A DNA stretch of 24,540 bases from Actinomycetota bacterium (GTDB lineage: Bacteria > Actinomycetota > Actinomycetes > Nanopelagicales > Nanopelagicaceae): NCBI GenBank assembly GCA_002737595.1, contig NSHZ01000017.1:1-24540 (forward strand), in the 5' to 3' direction. Within the stretch, counting starts at the first letter, position 1. The number at the start of each line of letters is the position of its first letter. A program made the translations under genes and the position numbers. The notes beneath the pieces are model-generated. The model did not search any database. It saw only the letters and a program-made list of their open reading frames with translations, and was not told where the DNA came from. This document shows positions 8,634 to 15,921 of this stretch, piece by piece.

Positions 8634-9653
8634 CTACTTTCTTAGTTTAGGCATTCCTATTTTGAATTCGCGCCCTTGAGTTACACCTTCAGAACGCCAG
8701 AGAAGCATCACCACCAGCGAGAGCGCAATGACGATTGCGCGGGTGCCATTGGGAATATGAACAACAATTCCAAGAATCGGTTTCTGCTGTTCCATCATCA
8801 ATAAAATTTGACCAATGCCAGTAACCAAAAGGGTGCCTACAGTAGCGCCCCACAAACTCGCGCTACCGCCGATGATCAACATTGAAAGTGTCATAAAGGT
8901 GTACGGCAAGTAGTAATCCTGAACTTGAACGGTGCCAGCTACGTGCGCGAACATGGCTCCCCCAAGCCCGGCAATCGCGCCAGAGAGCGTGAAGGCAACC
9001 CATCGGACTCGCGTGATGCTAATGCCGAGTGCTGGAGCTGCGAGTGGATCCTCGCGGGTAGCGCGCAAAGTGCGACCTGCACGCGAGATCCCAAAGAGAT
9101 AAACCGCAAGCATCACAATCACCGTTAAGACAACTGGCTCCTCGAGGAATTGAAAGGGCGGAAGCGCGAGTAGCGCCTGTGAGCCGGGACCGATTCGGTT
9201 GTTATAGAAGAAGATGTTGTAGGCGACCCCCAGAAGAGCAAAGGTCGCGATACCAGCAGCCAAACCATTGAGGCGCATGAGGAGCAGGCCTGATAGACCA
9301 GCCACCAGCGCACCAGCCGCGATTGCAAGCAGGAGGCTCGGATACATCCCCAGATTCAGGTTTACCAGGAATGGATAGAGGTTCTGAAGCTGAAGGGAGT
9401 TCTCTTTGATATTGCTCGGCGTCGTCACGATGCCTGAGGCAAAAGCGCCAAACATGGCAAAAGCTCCATGTCCGAATGAGAGCACGCCCGAATTACCTAC
9501 GAATACATGAAGCGCTAGCACCATAACGAAGAGTGCCAAAGTGCTCTGCACAATAAGTAGGCCCTGGGCGGATTGCAGACCAACTACATATGAAAAAGCT
9601 ATGACAATCAAAATCGGGCCAAGAAGTTCTTGGAGACGAAGGCGGGTAGTCAT
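8634..9653 (-). CDS. livM: LIV-I type ABC permease (LivM-like)
   Basis: Second inner-membrane permease of a branched-chain-amino-acid-type (HAAT) ABC importer, 339 residues with roughly ten hydrophobic helices. The conserved V-F-V-G-N-S-G-V-L-S-F-G-H-G-A-F stretch and the E-D-P-L-A-A coupling segment, which contacts the ATPases, are both visible. It is the last gene of the transporter operon and overlaps the upstream permease gene by one base (TGATG). Importers of this family also take up aromatic acids, amides and urea. The aromatic-catabolic neighbours suggest such a substrate here, by inference. Confidence 0.9.
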   Translation of the reverse strand: MTTRLRLQELLGPILIVIAFSYVVGLQSAQGLLIVQSTLALFVMVLALHVFVGNSGVLSFGHGAFAMFGAFASGIVTTPSNIKENSLQLQNLYPFLVNLNLGMYPSLLLAIAAGALVAGLSGLLLMRLNGLAAGIATFALLGVAYNIFFYNNRIGPGSQALLALPPFQFLEEPVVLTVIVMLAVYLFGISRAGRTLRATREDPLAAPALGISITRVRWVAFTLSGAIAGLGGAMFAHVAGTVQVQDYYLPYTFMTLSMLIIGGSASLWGATVGTLLVTGIGQILLMMEQQKPILGIVVHIPNGTRAIVIALSLVVMLLWRSEGVTQGREFKIGMPKLRK

Positions 9654-10525
9654 CAGACACGCTCCTTGGTGGCAAACTTACTTAAGATGCCACCAGGTCG
9701 AACAAGCAAGATCACAATGACAATCACGAACATCCACGAGTAGGCATAGACGCGACCGTTGCCAAGAATCACATTGAGAAGTGAGAGCACCGCACCCACG
9801 ATAAAGCCTCCGAGCGCGGAGCCGCGAAGACTATTCATGCCACCGACCACGATCCCCACGAGTGCGAGGATGGTGATATCAAGACCAAAGCGCGGGTCAA
9901 CTTGCGGATTCCCTACTACATTCACGAAGGCCACCACTGCAGCAAGTGCACCGCTAATGACAAAAGCCGAGGCGATCAGCCGATTTGAACGCACTCCCAG
10001 CAATCTTGCGGTTTGGAAATCACTCGCTGCCGCCCGTAATTGCAAACCAAGTTTGGTGCGCTCGATCAAATACCCCATCGCCAGAAGAATGACTACCGCT
10101 AACACGATTGTGACCACGCTGGCAGTAGTGATGGAGACGCCACCTACGGTAAATGCACCGGTCAACCCAGTAGCCACCGAGGCCGAGCGAGGTAAAGCGC
10201 CAAAGACCAGCTCATAAATTTTCTGCAACAAGACACTGACCCCGAAAGAAACGATGAGCATGGTTGCTGGATTCGATCCACGTAACCGGCGATAAGCGAG
10301 TAACTCCATCAAAAGAGCCATCAAGGAAGCCACCACGACCGAGAGGACGATGCTTACCACCAGAGGAAACTGATGAGTCATCACCAAGGTGTACGACGCG
10401 ACGGTGATTAATTCCGCATGGGCAAAGTTGACCAAGCGCATGACGCCAAATACCAAACCAAGGCCGAGCGCAGCTAGCGCGTAGACTCCACCCAAGCTCA
10501 CGGCATCTAAAATTGCTTGAATCAT
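9653..10525 (-). CDS. livH: LIV-I type ABC permease (LivH-like)
   Basis: First inner-membrane permease of the importer, 290 residues and hydrophobic throughout. The N-terminal region matches the LivH family (G-V-Y-A-L-A-A-L-G-L-G-L-V-F-G-V-M followed by L-V-N-F-A-H). The E-R-T-K-L-G-x-x-L-R-A coupling helix lies near the middle. The ATG directly abuts the stop of the ATPase gene (TAGATG), so translation is coupled. Both permeases belong to the HAAT family, whose members import leucine-type amino acids or small organic acids. Nothing in the membrane sequence fixes the substrate. Confidence 0.92.
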   Translation of the reverse strand: MIQAILDAVSLGGVYALAALGLGLVFGVMRLVNFAHAELITVASYTLVMTHQFPLVVSIVLSVVVASLMALLMELLAYRRLRGSNPATMLIVSFGVSVLLQKIYELVFGALPRSASVATGLTGAFTVGGVSITTASVVTIVLAVVILLAMGYLIERTKLGLQLRAAASDFQTARLLGVRSNRLIASAFVISGALAAVVAFVNVVGNPQVDPRFGLDITILALVGIVVGGMNSLRGSALGGFIVGAVLSLLNVILGNGRVYAYSWMFVIVIVILLVRPGGILSKFATKERV

Positions 10526-11245
10526 CTACTCCCCCGAATTTCCGAAGTAGGCGGTGGTAAGTTTGGCTTCATCAGCCGCATCTTCTTTCGTCAAAGTAGC
10601 TTGCACCTTGCCGGCTCGAAGCACATGAGTCCGCTCAGCGAGACGGGTAACTAAGTGTGCGCGCTGTTCTACGATCACTACAGCAGTTCCTGATTGCGCA
10701 ATCGCGATCAACCGATCAAATACGTCTTTGACGACGGTAGGTGAGAGACCAAGACTCGGTTCGTCAAGTAAGAGCACTCGTGGATCAGCTACCAGTGCGC
10801 GTGCGATGGCGAGTTGCTGTTGCTGTCCGCCACTGAGCATGCCGGCTTGGTGATCGCGATGTGTAGTAAGCACGGGGAAGAGATCGTGCACACGATCTAA
10901 GGCGCCCTTCTCTCCATTTTTGTCACGTCGACCCGTGAGACCAAGAGTGAGATTTTCGATCACAGAGAGCCCACTAAAGATTTGGCGACCCTCTGGCACA
11001 AGTGAGAGGCCGCGGCGGACAATATCTTCGGGCCGCTTCCCAGAAATATCTTCACCATCGAGAAATACTGATCCACTGCGAAGGCCCACCGTGCCGACGA
11101 TGGCACCGAAGAGCGTGGATTTGCCAGCCCCATTAGGGCCAACGATGCCGATGAGTTCGCCCTTGCTCGCTGTCAGCGAAACCCCAAAGAGCACATCAAC
11201 TTTTCCGTAGCCAGCACGTAAGTCCCGCACTTCAAGGAGCGTCAT
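10526..11245 (-). CDS. livF: LIV-I type ABC ATPase (LivF-like)
   Basis: Cytoplasmic ATPase of the importer, 239 residues. Walker A is GPNGAGKST, the ABC signature is LSGGQQQQLAIARAL, Walker B is VLLLDEPSLGL, and the H-loop follows in VVIVEQRAH. Length and the E-Q-R form of the H-loop region fit LivF. The start ATG overlaps the stop of the paired ATPase by one base (TGATG). It would form a heterodimer with the neighbouring LivG-like protein and power the two permeases downstream. Confidence 0.93.
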   Translation of the reverse strand: MTLLEVRDLRAGYGKVDVLFGVSLTASKGELIGIVGPNGAGKSTLFGAIVGTVGLRSGSVFLDGEDISGKRPEDIVRRGLSLVPEGRQIFSGLSVIENLTLGLTGRRDKNGEKGALDRVHDLFPVLTTHRDHQAGMLSGGQQQQLAIARALVADPRVLLLDEPSLGLSPTVVKDVFDRLIAIAQSGTAVVIVEQRAHLVTRLAERTHVLRAGKVQATLTKEDAADEAKLTTAYFGNSGE

Positions 11246-11982
11246 CAGTGGCCACCTCCAAATGCCGCATCTCCGAGATAAGCACTCTTCACGCCTTCGT
11301 CGTTAAGCGCCGCTTGTGGATCGCCATCAAAAATCATAGATCCAGCAGCCAGCACCACCACCCGTGAGCACGCCTGAGCTACCAAACCGACGTTGTGCTC
11401 TACAAGGAGCATTCCACACCCAGTCTCTTCGCGAACTTTTGATAGCGCAGAAAGGAGTGCGGGTACTTCATGTTCATTTAAGCCGGCGGCTGGTTCATCC
11501 ATAATTAAATACTTGGGTTGCGCCGCAAGCGCGCGCGCTAATCCGACTAGGCGAGCCGACCCGTGTGAGAGTCCACCGGCTGGGATGCCTTCAAGATCAG
11601 TGATTCCCAGTACTTCAAGAACGTGTTCACTGCGTTGACGGGCGATCTTTCCAGAAAGGCCTAAACCAAGCGCACCAAGAGCCACGTTCTCTGCAACAGT
11701 TAATTGTGGAAAGAGACGTCCGGCTTGAAATGTGCGGGCGACGCCCATATGTGCCCGTACATGTGGCGCATACTCATCAAGTGGCGTGCCATCCAGTGTG
11801 ACGAGACCAGCATCTTGTTTTTCATATCCCGCAATAATGTTGATCAACGTCGATTTGCCTGCGCCGTTAGGTCCTAGCAGACCTACGGATTCACCAGCGT
11901 TTACCGTGATGGAAACATTGTCGAGCACCTGAAGAGCGCCGAATGACTTGCTGATTTCAGCAGCTTCGAATGCTCGATTCAC
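11245..11982 (-). CDS. livG: LIV-I type ABC ATPase (LivG-like)
   Basis: Partner ATPase of 245 residues. Walker A is GPNGAGKST, Walker B is YLIMDEPAAGL, and the H-loop is LLVEHN. The ABC signature reads LSHGSARLVGLARAL, where LivG proteins usually have L-S-Y-G-x-Q-R, so the conserved glutamine is replaced. The rest is intact, so the protein is probably functional. The GTG start at 11982 is preceded by AAGGAG at a spacing of five bases. It is the first gene after the hairpin that separates it from the binding-protein gene. Confidence 0.92.
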   Translation of the reverse strand: MNRAFEAAEISKSFGALQVLDNVSITVNAGESVGLLGPNGAGKSTLINIIAGYEKQDAGLVTLDGTPLDEYAPHVRAHMGVARTFQAGRLFPQLTVAENVALGALGLGLSGKIARQRSEHVLEVLGITDLEGIPAGGLSHGSARLVGLARALAAQPKYLIMDEPAAGLNEHEVPALLSALSKVREETGCGMLLVEHNVGLVAQACSRVVVLAAGSMIFDGDPQAALNDEGVKSAYLGDAAFGGGH

Positions 11983-12042
11983 GGGTACTCCTTTTCACAT
12001 ACTTTTCACTCATAAAATTCTTAGAACTTCTACCCTCATAAT

Positions 12043-12080
12043 AAACGCGAGGTGCGCGGTTTCCCACGCACCTCGCGTTT
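12043..12080 (-). terminator. Intra-operon hairpin after the binding-protein gene
   Basis: Perfect 14-base inverted repeat (12043-12056 with 12067-12080) and a 10-base loop, starting 12 bases after the binding-protein stop on the minus strand. The downstream end of the stem is T-rich (GTTT then ATTATG) but lacks a long T run. It probably acts as a partial terminator or an RNA-stabilising structure, giving more binding protein than permease, as is common in ABC import operons. The rest of 11983-12092 holds the livG ribosome binding site and nothing else visible. Confidence 0.7.
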
Positions 12081-12092
12081 ACTTCGAACTAT

Positions 12093-13319
12093 TTACTTTG
12101 TAGGAAAGGTGGGCTTTACGGCCGCACGGTATTCCACAAATGCATTCTTACCATCAGTGATCTTCAACACGGCCATGGGGCGTGAGACGTTCACGTGAAG
12201 GGTTGCATCAAATGAAGTCGGACCTGCAGTGAGGTCTTCGTTCACGAACTTCTCCATCTCGCCAGCGAGTGCAGCTCCATCAAAGCTTGCGGCGCGCGTT
12301 GCAGCGAGCGCGAAAGCTTCAATTGAAGATGCACCAGTGATGAGACCGCTTGTACCAGCTGGGCCACCAGTCTTGGTTTGGAAAGCGGCGAGGAGATCGG
12401 TGACCTTTGGATTCGGATCATCGCCCCAGACAGATGCGTAGGTAACGACGTAGTAGTCGTTGAGCTTTGAATCTGCCGCGCGCCAGAAGGCACCGTCCAT
12501 ACCGAAGCCCGAGATGATTGGCGTATTCAAGCCAGCACCACGGATAGCGGCCTGCGCTTCAGCGCCGCCACCTGGGTATGAGCAGAGTGCGATAACGGCA
12601 GCGCCGTCCTTCTTTGCGTTAGCAACCTGTGCGGTGACTGGCTTGTCGAGCTTGCCTGCTTGGGTCTGGCTGAATTGCTGCACAGACTTTACAGTTCCAC
12701 CGAGTTCCTTGAAGCGAGCTTCGAAAGCATCGCATTGGCTGGTGGTGTAAGCGATCGACATATCCTTGAAGAGAGTCGCGGTCTTGCCGAGATTCTCGAA
12801 GGCGTACTCAGCCATGATCGCAGATTCGCCAGGAACGGCAGAACCCAGCGAGAAGCCGAGTGGGAGGCCATTGTCTGGGCCCATTGCAGTTGAACCTACG
12901 CAAGGAGCAATGACGAGAACACCTGCGGTGTTAGCGACCTGTGCAGACTTGGCGTTGATGTCAGCATCACAAGTAACGAGAAGTAGCTTCGCGCCCTTTG
13001 CGATGAAGTCAGTTGCGATTTGTTGTCCCTTGTCAGGGTTGGTCTCGGTGTCCACTGCTTCAAGAGTCAGTTGGCAACCATTGACGCCACCTTCAGCGTT
13101 GATCTTGTCTACTGCAATTTGTGCTGTAGTAAGAGCAGGACCATCGAATGGTGACATAAATCCGGTCTGAGCCATTGCGGCACCAATCAAGATTGGCGCT
13201 TCGCACGCAGCGGCGGCTGCAGGGGCTTCAGACTCTGAAGAGCTACTTGTCGAGGAACAGCCAGCTACAAAGAGTGCAGCAGTGACTAGTACCGCGCCAA
13301 GACCTTTAGAGAACTTCAT
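12093..13319 (-). CDS. Substrate-binding lipoprotein of the LIV-I type importer
   Basis: Extracytoplasmic type-I periplasmic-binding-protein (LivK/AmiC-like) of 408 residues that captures the substrate for the downstream permease. The first 20 residues form a lipoprotein signal peptide (K/R start, hydrophobic core, lipobox V-A-G-C) with the lipidated cysteine at position 21, followed by a Ser-rich linker. The mature part opens with the typical I-G-A-A-M-A-Q-T-G segment and contains A-V-D-K-I-N-A-E-G-G-V-N-G. An in-frame GTG at 13403 gives no sensible N-terminus. The ATG at 13319 has AAGGGAG upstream. Family members bind leucine-like amino acids, amides or aromatic acids. Aromatic-acid uptake is inferred from the neighbours only. 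Confidence 0.93.
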   Translation of the reverse strand: MKFSKGLGAVLVTAALFVAGCSSTSSSSESEAPAAAAACEAPILIGAAMAQTGFMSPFDGPALTTAQIAVDKINAEGGVNGCQLTLEAVDTETNPDKGQQIATDFIAKGAKLLLVTCDADINAKSAQVANTAGVLVIAPCVGSTAMGPDNGLPLGFSLGSAVPGESAIMAEYAFENLGKTATLFKDMSIAYTTSQCDAFEARFKELGGTVKSVQQFSQTQAGKLDKPVTAQVANAKKDGAAVIALCSYPGGGAEAQAAIRGAGLNTPIISGFGMDGAFWRAADSKLNDYYVVTYASVWGDDPNPKVTDLLAAFQTKTGGPAGTSGLITGASSIEAFALAATRAASFDGAALAGEMEKFVNEDLTAGPTSFDATLHVNVSRPMAVLKITDGKNAFVEYRAAVKPTFPTK

Positions 13320-13490
13320 TAATACTCCCTTGTCTGTCCAGGCGTTGGTCGGAGGTGTACCAACGGTGGGCGAATCATCTCGCGCGCCATTCGCGCCCGT
13401 CAAACTTGCGCAACACTAATTTGCTCACGAGTTTATATTTGAGAGAAGAAAATCCTTTTTGCCCGGTATGCGGCTTATATTCTCATTAAT
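13320..13490 (-). promoter_or_regulatory. Leader and promoter region of the importer operon
   Basis: This 171-base gap lies between the thiolase stop and the binding-protein start, both on the minus strand. A possible promoter has TTGACG (13403-13398) and GATGAT (13379-13374) spaced 18 bases apart. A second -10-like box, TATAAA, lies at 13437-13432. The inverted repeat CGTTGGT-N9-ACCAACG (13365-13343 read on the minus strand) falls in the predicted leader. No gene is visible in the gap. Confidence 0.35.
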
Positions 13491-14675
13491 CTAAGCTTCG
13501 ATCACGAGGGCGATGCCGAGGCCCACTCCGATACAGGCAGCCGCCACCCCAATGCCACCACCCTGACGACGGAGCTCCCTGGCTAATTCCATCACCACTC
13601 GATTAGCCGAAGCGCCCACTGGATGACCGATGGCAATCGCCCCTCCATGGGGATTAACCAGGTCGCGATCAATTTCCGGTATTTCATGGAGCACGGTGAG
13701 CACCATCGATGCAAAGGCTTCATTAATTTCCCAAACCTTCACATCCGCAATCGACTTGCCTGCTCTTGCGAGCGCGCGATGGATCGCAGGTACCGGTGCC
13801 AGCGTGAATTCATCGGGTGCAAGTGCGGTGACCGCGGAGGAGAGAATGTAAGCCATCGGTTCTAATCCAAGAGACTTCGCGGCACGCTCACTGGTAATCA
13901 GCGAAGCCGCGGCACCATCATTCACCGGCGAAGAATTTCCGGCAGTCCCACTTCCGCCTGGTGTGAAAGCCGATTCCAACGCACCCAACGTTTCCATCGT
14001 GGTACTTGGACGAATCGATTCGTCTCGCGTGAGACCGTTGATTTCAAAGACGTGATCGTGCAATCCCGCTTCCCACGCAGCGTGTGCGCGCGTATGGGAG
14101 CGTACGGACCATTTATCTTGCTCCGCGCGACTGATTCCTAAACGTTCTGCGATGCGTTGCGAACTCTGCCCCAGCGAGAGGATCCAATCGGGGTGCATCT
14201 TCGGATTAATTAATCGCCAACCGACCACACTCTGATGCGCCACCGAATCTGGCGTGAGCGCAGGTGCGTCTCGCTCCTGACTGCGCTCCACGATCCATGG
14301 CGCCCGGCTCATGCTCTCCACCCCGCCGGCGATCATGATGTCGGCATCTCCCGAGCGGATCGCGCGCGAGGCTTGCACGATGGCCTCAGCCCCCGACCCA
14401 CAGAGACGATTAAGGGTCACTCCAGGAATCGTGTGGGGCAAGCCAGCTAAGAGAATTCCCATGCGAGCCACGTTGCGGTTATCTTCACCGGCCCCGTTGC
14501 TATCCCCGGCGATCACATCTTCGATACTGGCCGGGTCTAGCCCTGGAGTCCGATCTACCAATGTGCGTAGGGTGGCCGCAAAGAGATCATCAGGGCGAAT
14601 CGTGGAGAGCGCGCCCCGGTTCTTACCGAAGGGGGTTCGGGTGGCATTGGCCAGGACGGCGCGCGAGGTACTCAT
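13491..14675 (-). CDS. Acetyl-CoA acyltransferase (thiolase)
   Basis: Degradative-type thiolase of 394 residues that cleaves a 3-oxoacyl-CoA with CoA to acetyl-CoA and a shortened acyl-CoA. The nucleophilic cysteine is in LNRLCGSGAEAI near residue 89. The N-E-A-F motif, the G-H-P-V-G-A-S histidine motif and the final C-I-G-V-G cysteine motif are all present, so the active site looks complete. The sequence is closest in style to the 3-oxoadipyl-CoA/3-ketoacyl-CoA thiolases of aromatic catabolism. In this cluster it could release the benzoyl-CoA-type product from a 3-aryl-3-oxopropionyl-CoA, or act on the later ring-opened chain. The ATG at 14675 has no clear ribosome binding site; TAATAC five bases upstream hints at a leaderless transcript. 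Confidence 0.92.
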   Translation of the reverse strand: MSTSRAVLANATRTPFGKNRGALSTIRPDDLFAATLRTLVDRTPGLDPASIEDVIAGDSNGAGEDNRNVARMGILLAGLPHTIPGVTLNRLCGSGAEAIVQASRAIRSGDADIMIAGGVESMSRAPWIVERSQERDAPALTPDSVAHQSVVGWRLINPKMHPDWILSLGQSSQRIAERLGISRAEQDKWSVRSHTRAHAAWEAGLHDHVFEINGLTRDESIRPSTTMETLGALESAFTPGGSGTAGNSSPVNDGAAASLITSERAAKSLGLEPMAYILSSAVTALAPDEFTLAPVPAIHRALARAGKSIADVKVWEINEAFASMVLTVLHEIPEIDRDLVNPHGGAIAIGHPVGASANRVVMELARELRRQGGGIGVAAACIGVGLGIALVIEA

Positions 14676-14780
14676 CTATCGTATTATTGTCGATCGCAAG
14701 GGATACGCACTATTCCGCCTTGATCAAGGAGACGGAAGAGTAGCTCTGGTCCGGGAGATTGCAGAAGCGAAGGGGTGGTC
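14676..14780. promoter_or_regulatory. Divergent control region, thiolase / SDR operon
   Basis: A 105-base gap between divergent genes. For the plus-strand operon, TTGTCG (14687-14692) and TATTCC (14711-14716) form a weak promoter resembling the one in front of iorA. Directly after it lies a perfect 12-base palindrome, CCTTGATCAAGG (14718-14729), placed where transcription would start. For the minus-strand thiolase, TAATAC lies at 14686-14681, close to the start codon. The palindrome is a plausible operator for both genes. Confidence 0.4.
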
Positions 14781-15539
14781 ATGAGCGCTACCTCTCTGCG
14801 TTGCCTCGTCACCGGCGCGGGCCGCGGCATTGGTCGCGGTATTGCTCATGATCTCATATCAGCCGGCCACCAGGTGGTCCTGACCGCGCGCACCGAGAGC
14901 GAACTATTGGAGAGCGCGGGCGGCGCCAGTAACGCGCACATCATCACCGGAGACGTCACCACCGACGCAACTGAGCTCGTTCGCAAAGCCACTGCCTTGT
15001 TAGGCGGCCTCGATGTACTTGTACTCAATGCCGGCGAAGGAATCTCTTCTAAGTTTGAAAAGACCAGCGACGAATTATGGAATAGCCAAATTGCGCTGAA
15101 CCTCACTGCGCCCTTTCAGATGATACGTGAGGCTATCCCTTCGATGAAGAGCCAAGGTTTCGGTCGCATCGTGGTGGTAGCAAGTAGCGCTGGAAAAATT
15201 GGAGCGGCTTACATCACTGCTTATTCCGCTGCCAAGCATGGCGTACTGGGCTTGGTGCGCTCTGTCGCTGCAGAGAACACTGAAAGCGGAGTTACGATCA
15301 ACGCCGTCTGCCCAGGTTTTGTTGATACGTCGATGACTCAACGTTCGGTGGCAAATATTATGGCGCGTACCGGCAAGAGCAAAGAAGAAGCCATCGCTGG
15401 ACTCGTCGCACATGAGCCACACAAGCGATTGCTTACCGTTCAAGAAGTTTCCGATTCCGTTATTCGACTCATCAATGGCAGTAGCAGTGGCCTTGCCGTC
15501 GATCTACCTGAAAGGGATAGCCATGTTGGAACCGATTAA
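14781..15539 (+). CDS. Short-chain dehydrogenase/reductase (SDR)
   Basis: Classical SDR of 252 residues and first gene of the five-gene operon. The cofactor motif TGAGRGIG lies near residue 11, followed by L-N-A-G, the catalytic serine in VVASSAGK, YSAAK and the V-C-P-G-F segment. A likely role is 3-hydroxyacyl-CoA dehydrogenase in aryl-side-chain beta-oxidation, by inference from the thiolase and CoA ligases nearby. The ATG at 14781 is chosen over a GTG two codons upstream because AAGGGG stands at good spacing before it. Its last 17 bases overlap the RidA-like gene. Confidence 0.86.
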   Translation: MSATSLRCLVTGAGRGIGRGIAHDLISAGHQVVLTARTESELLESAGGASNAHIITGDVTTDATELVRKATALLGGLDVLVLNAGEGISSKFEKTSDELWNSQIALNLTAPFQMIREAIPSMKSQGFGRIVVVASSAGKIGAAYITAYSAAKHGVLGLVRSVAAENTESGVTINAVCPGFVDTSMTQRSVANIMARTGKSKEEAIAGLVAHEPHKRLLTVQEVSDSVIRLINGSSSGLAVDLPERDSHVGTD

Positions 15540-15921
15540 TCCTGAGACACTCGCACCTCCCGTGGGCTTTAGTCATGCGATGATCGCACCCGCTGGAGCA
15601 CGCATTGTTTTTCTCGCCGGTCAGACTGCGCTCAACAAAGAGAGTGTCATTGTCGGCGATGGCATCGTTGAGCAATTCGAACAAGCACTCACCAACATGC
15701 TCACTTCGCTTAAAGCATCAGGTGGATCGCCCACAGACTTAGCGCGCGTCACCATCTATTCCGTAGATCCAATTGATTACCGGGCCCATGCACATGAAAT
15801 AGGCCAAGTGTGGAAGCGCCACATAGGCAAGCATTACCCCGCCATGGCACTCATCGGCGTGGTATGCCTCTGGGACGATGCAGCGCTCGTTGAAATCGAA
15901 GGCACCGCGGCTATCTCGTGA
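15523..15921 (+). CDS. RidA (YjgF/YER057c/UK114) family protein
   Basis: A 132-residue member of the Rid family, small trimeric proteins. The best-known branch hydrolyses reactive enamines/imines to ketones and ammonia. Family features are V-F-L-A-G-Q-T near residue 32, the central A-S-G-G-S-x-x-D-L-A-R-V-T-I-Y, and the closing V-E-I-E-G. The arginine that marks active deaminases (P-A-R in RidA) is a methionine here (Met108 in YPAMALIGV), placing it with Rid groups of unproven activity. AAAGGGA precedes the ATG at 15523. It overlaps the SDR gene by 17 bases and the next gene by four, so it is an integral operon member. A role on an amino-cyclohexene intermediate is attractive but unproven. 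Confidence 0.85.
   Translation: MLEPINPETLAPPVGFSHAMIAPAGARIVFLAGQTALNKESVIVGDGIVEQFEQALTNMLTSLKASGGSPTDLARVTIYSVDPIDYRAHAHEIGQVWKRHIGKHYPAMALIGVVCLWDDAALVEIEGTAAIS

Noticed and set aside
13320..13403. N-terminal extension of the binding lipoprotein from the GTG at 13403
   Set aside because: It would place a polar 28-residue stretch before an otherwise perfect lipoprotein signal peptide; the ATG at 13319 has its own Shine-Dalgarno sequence.
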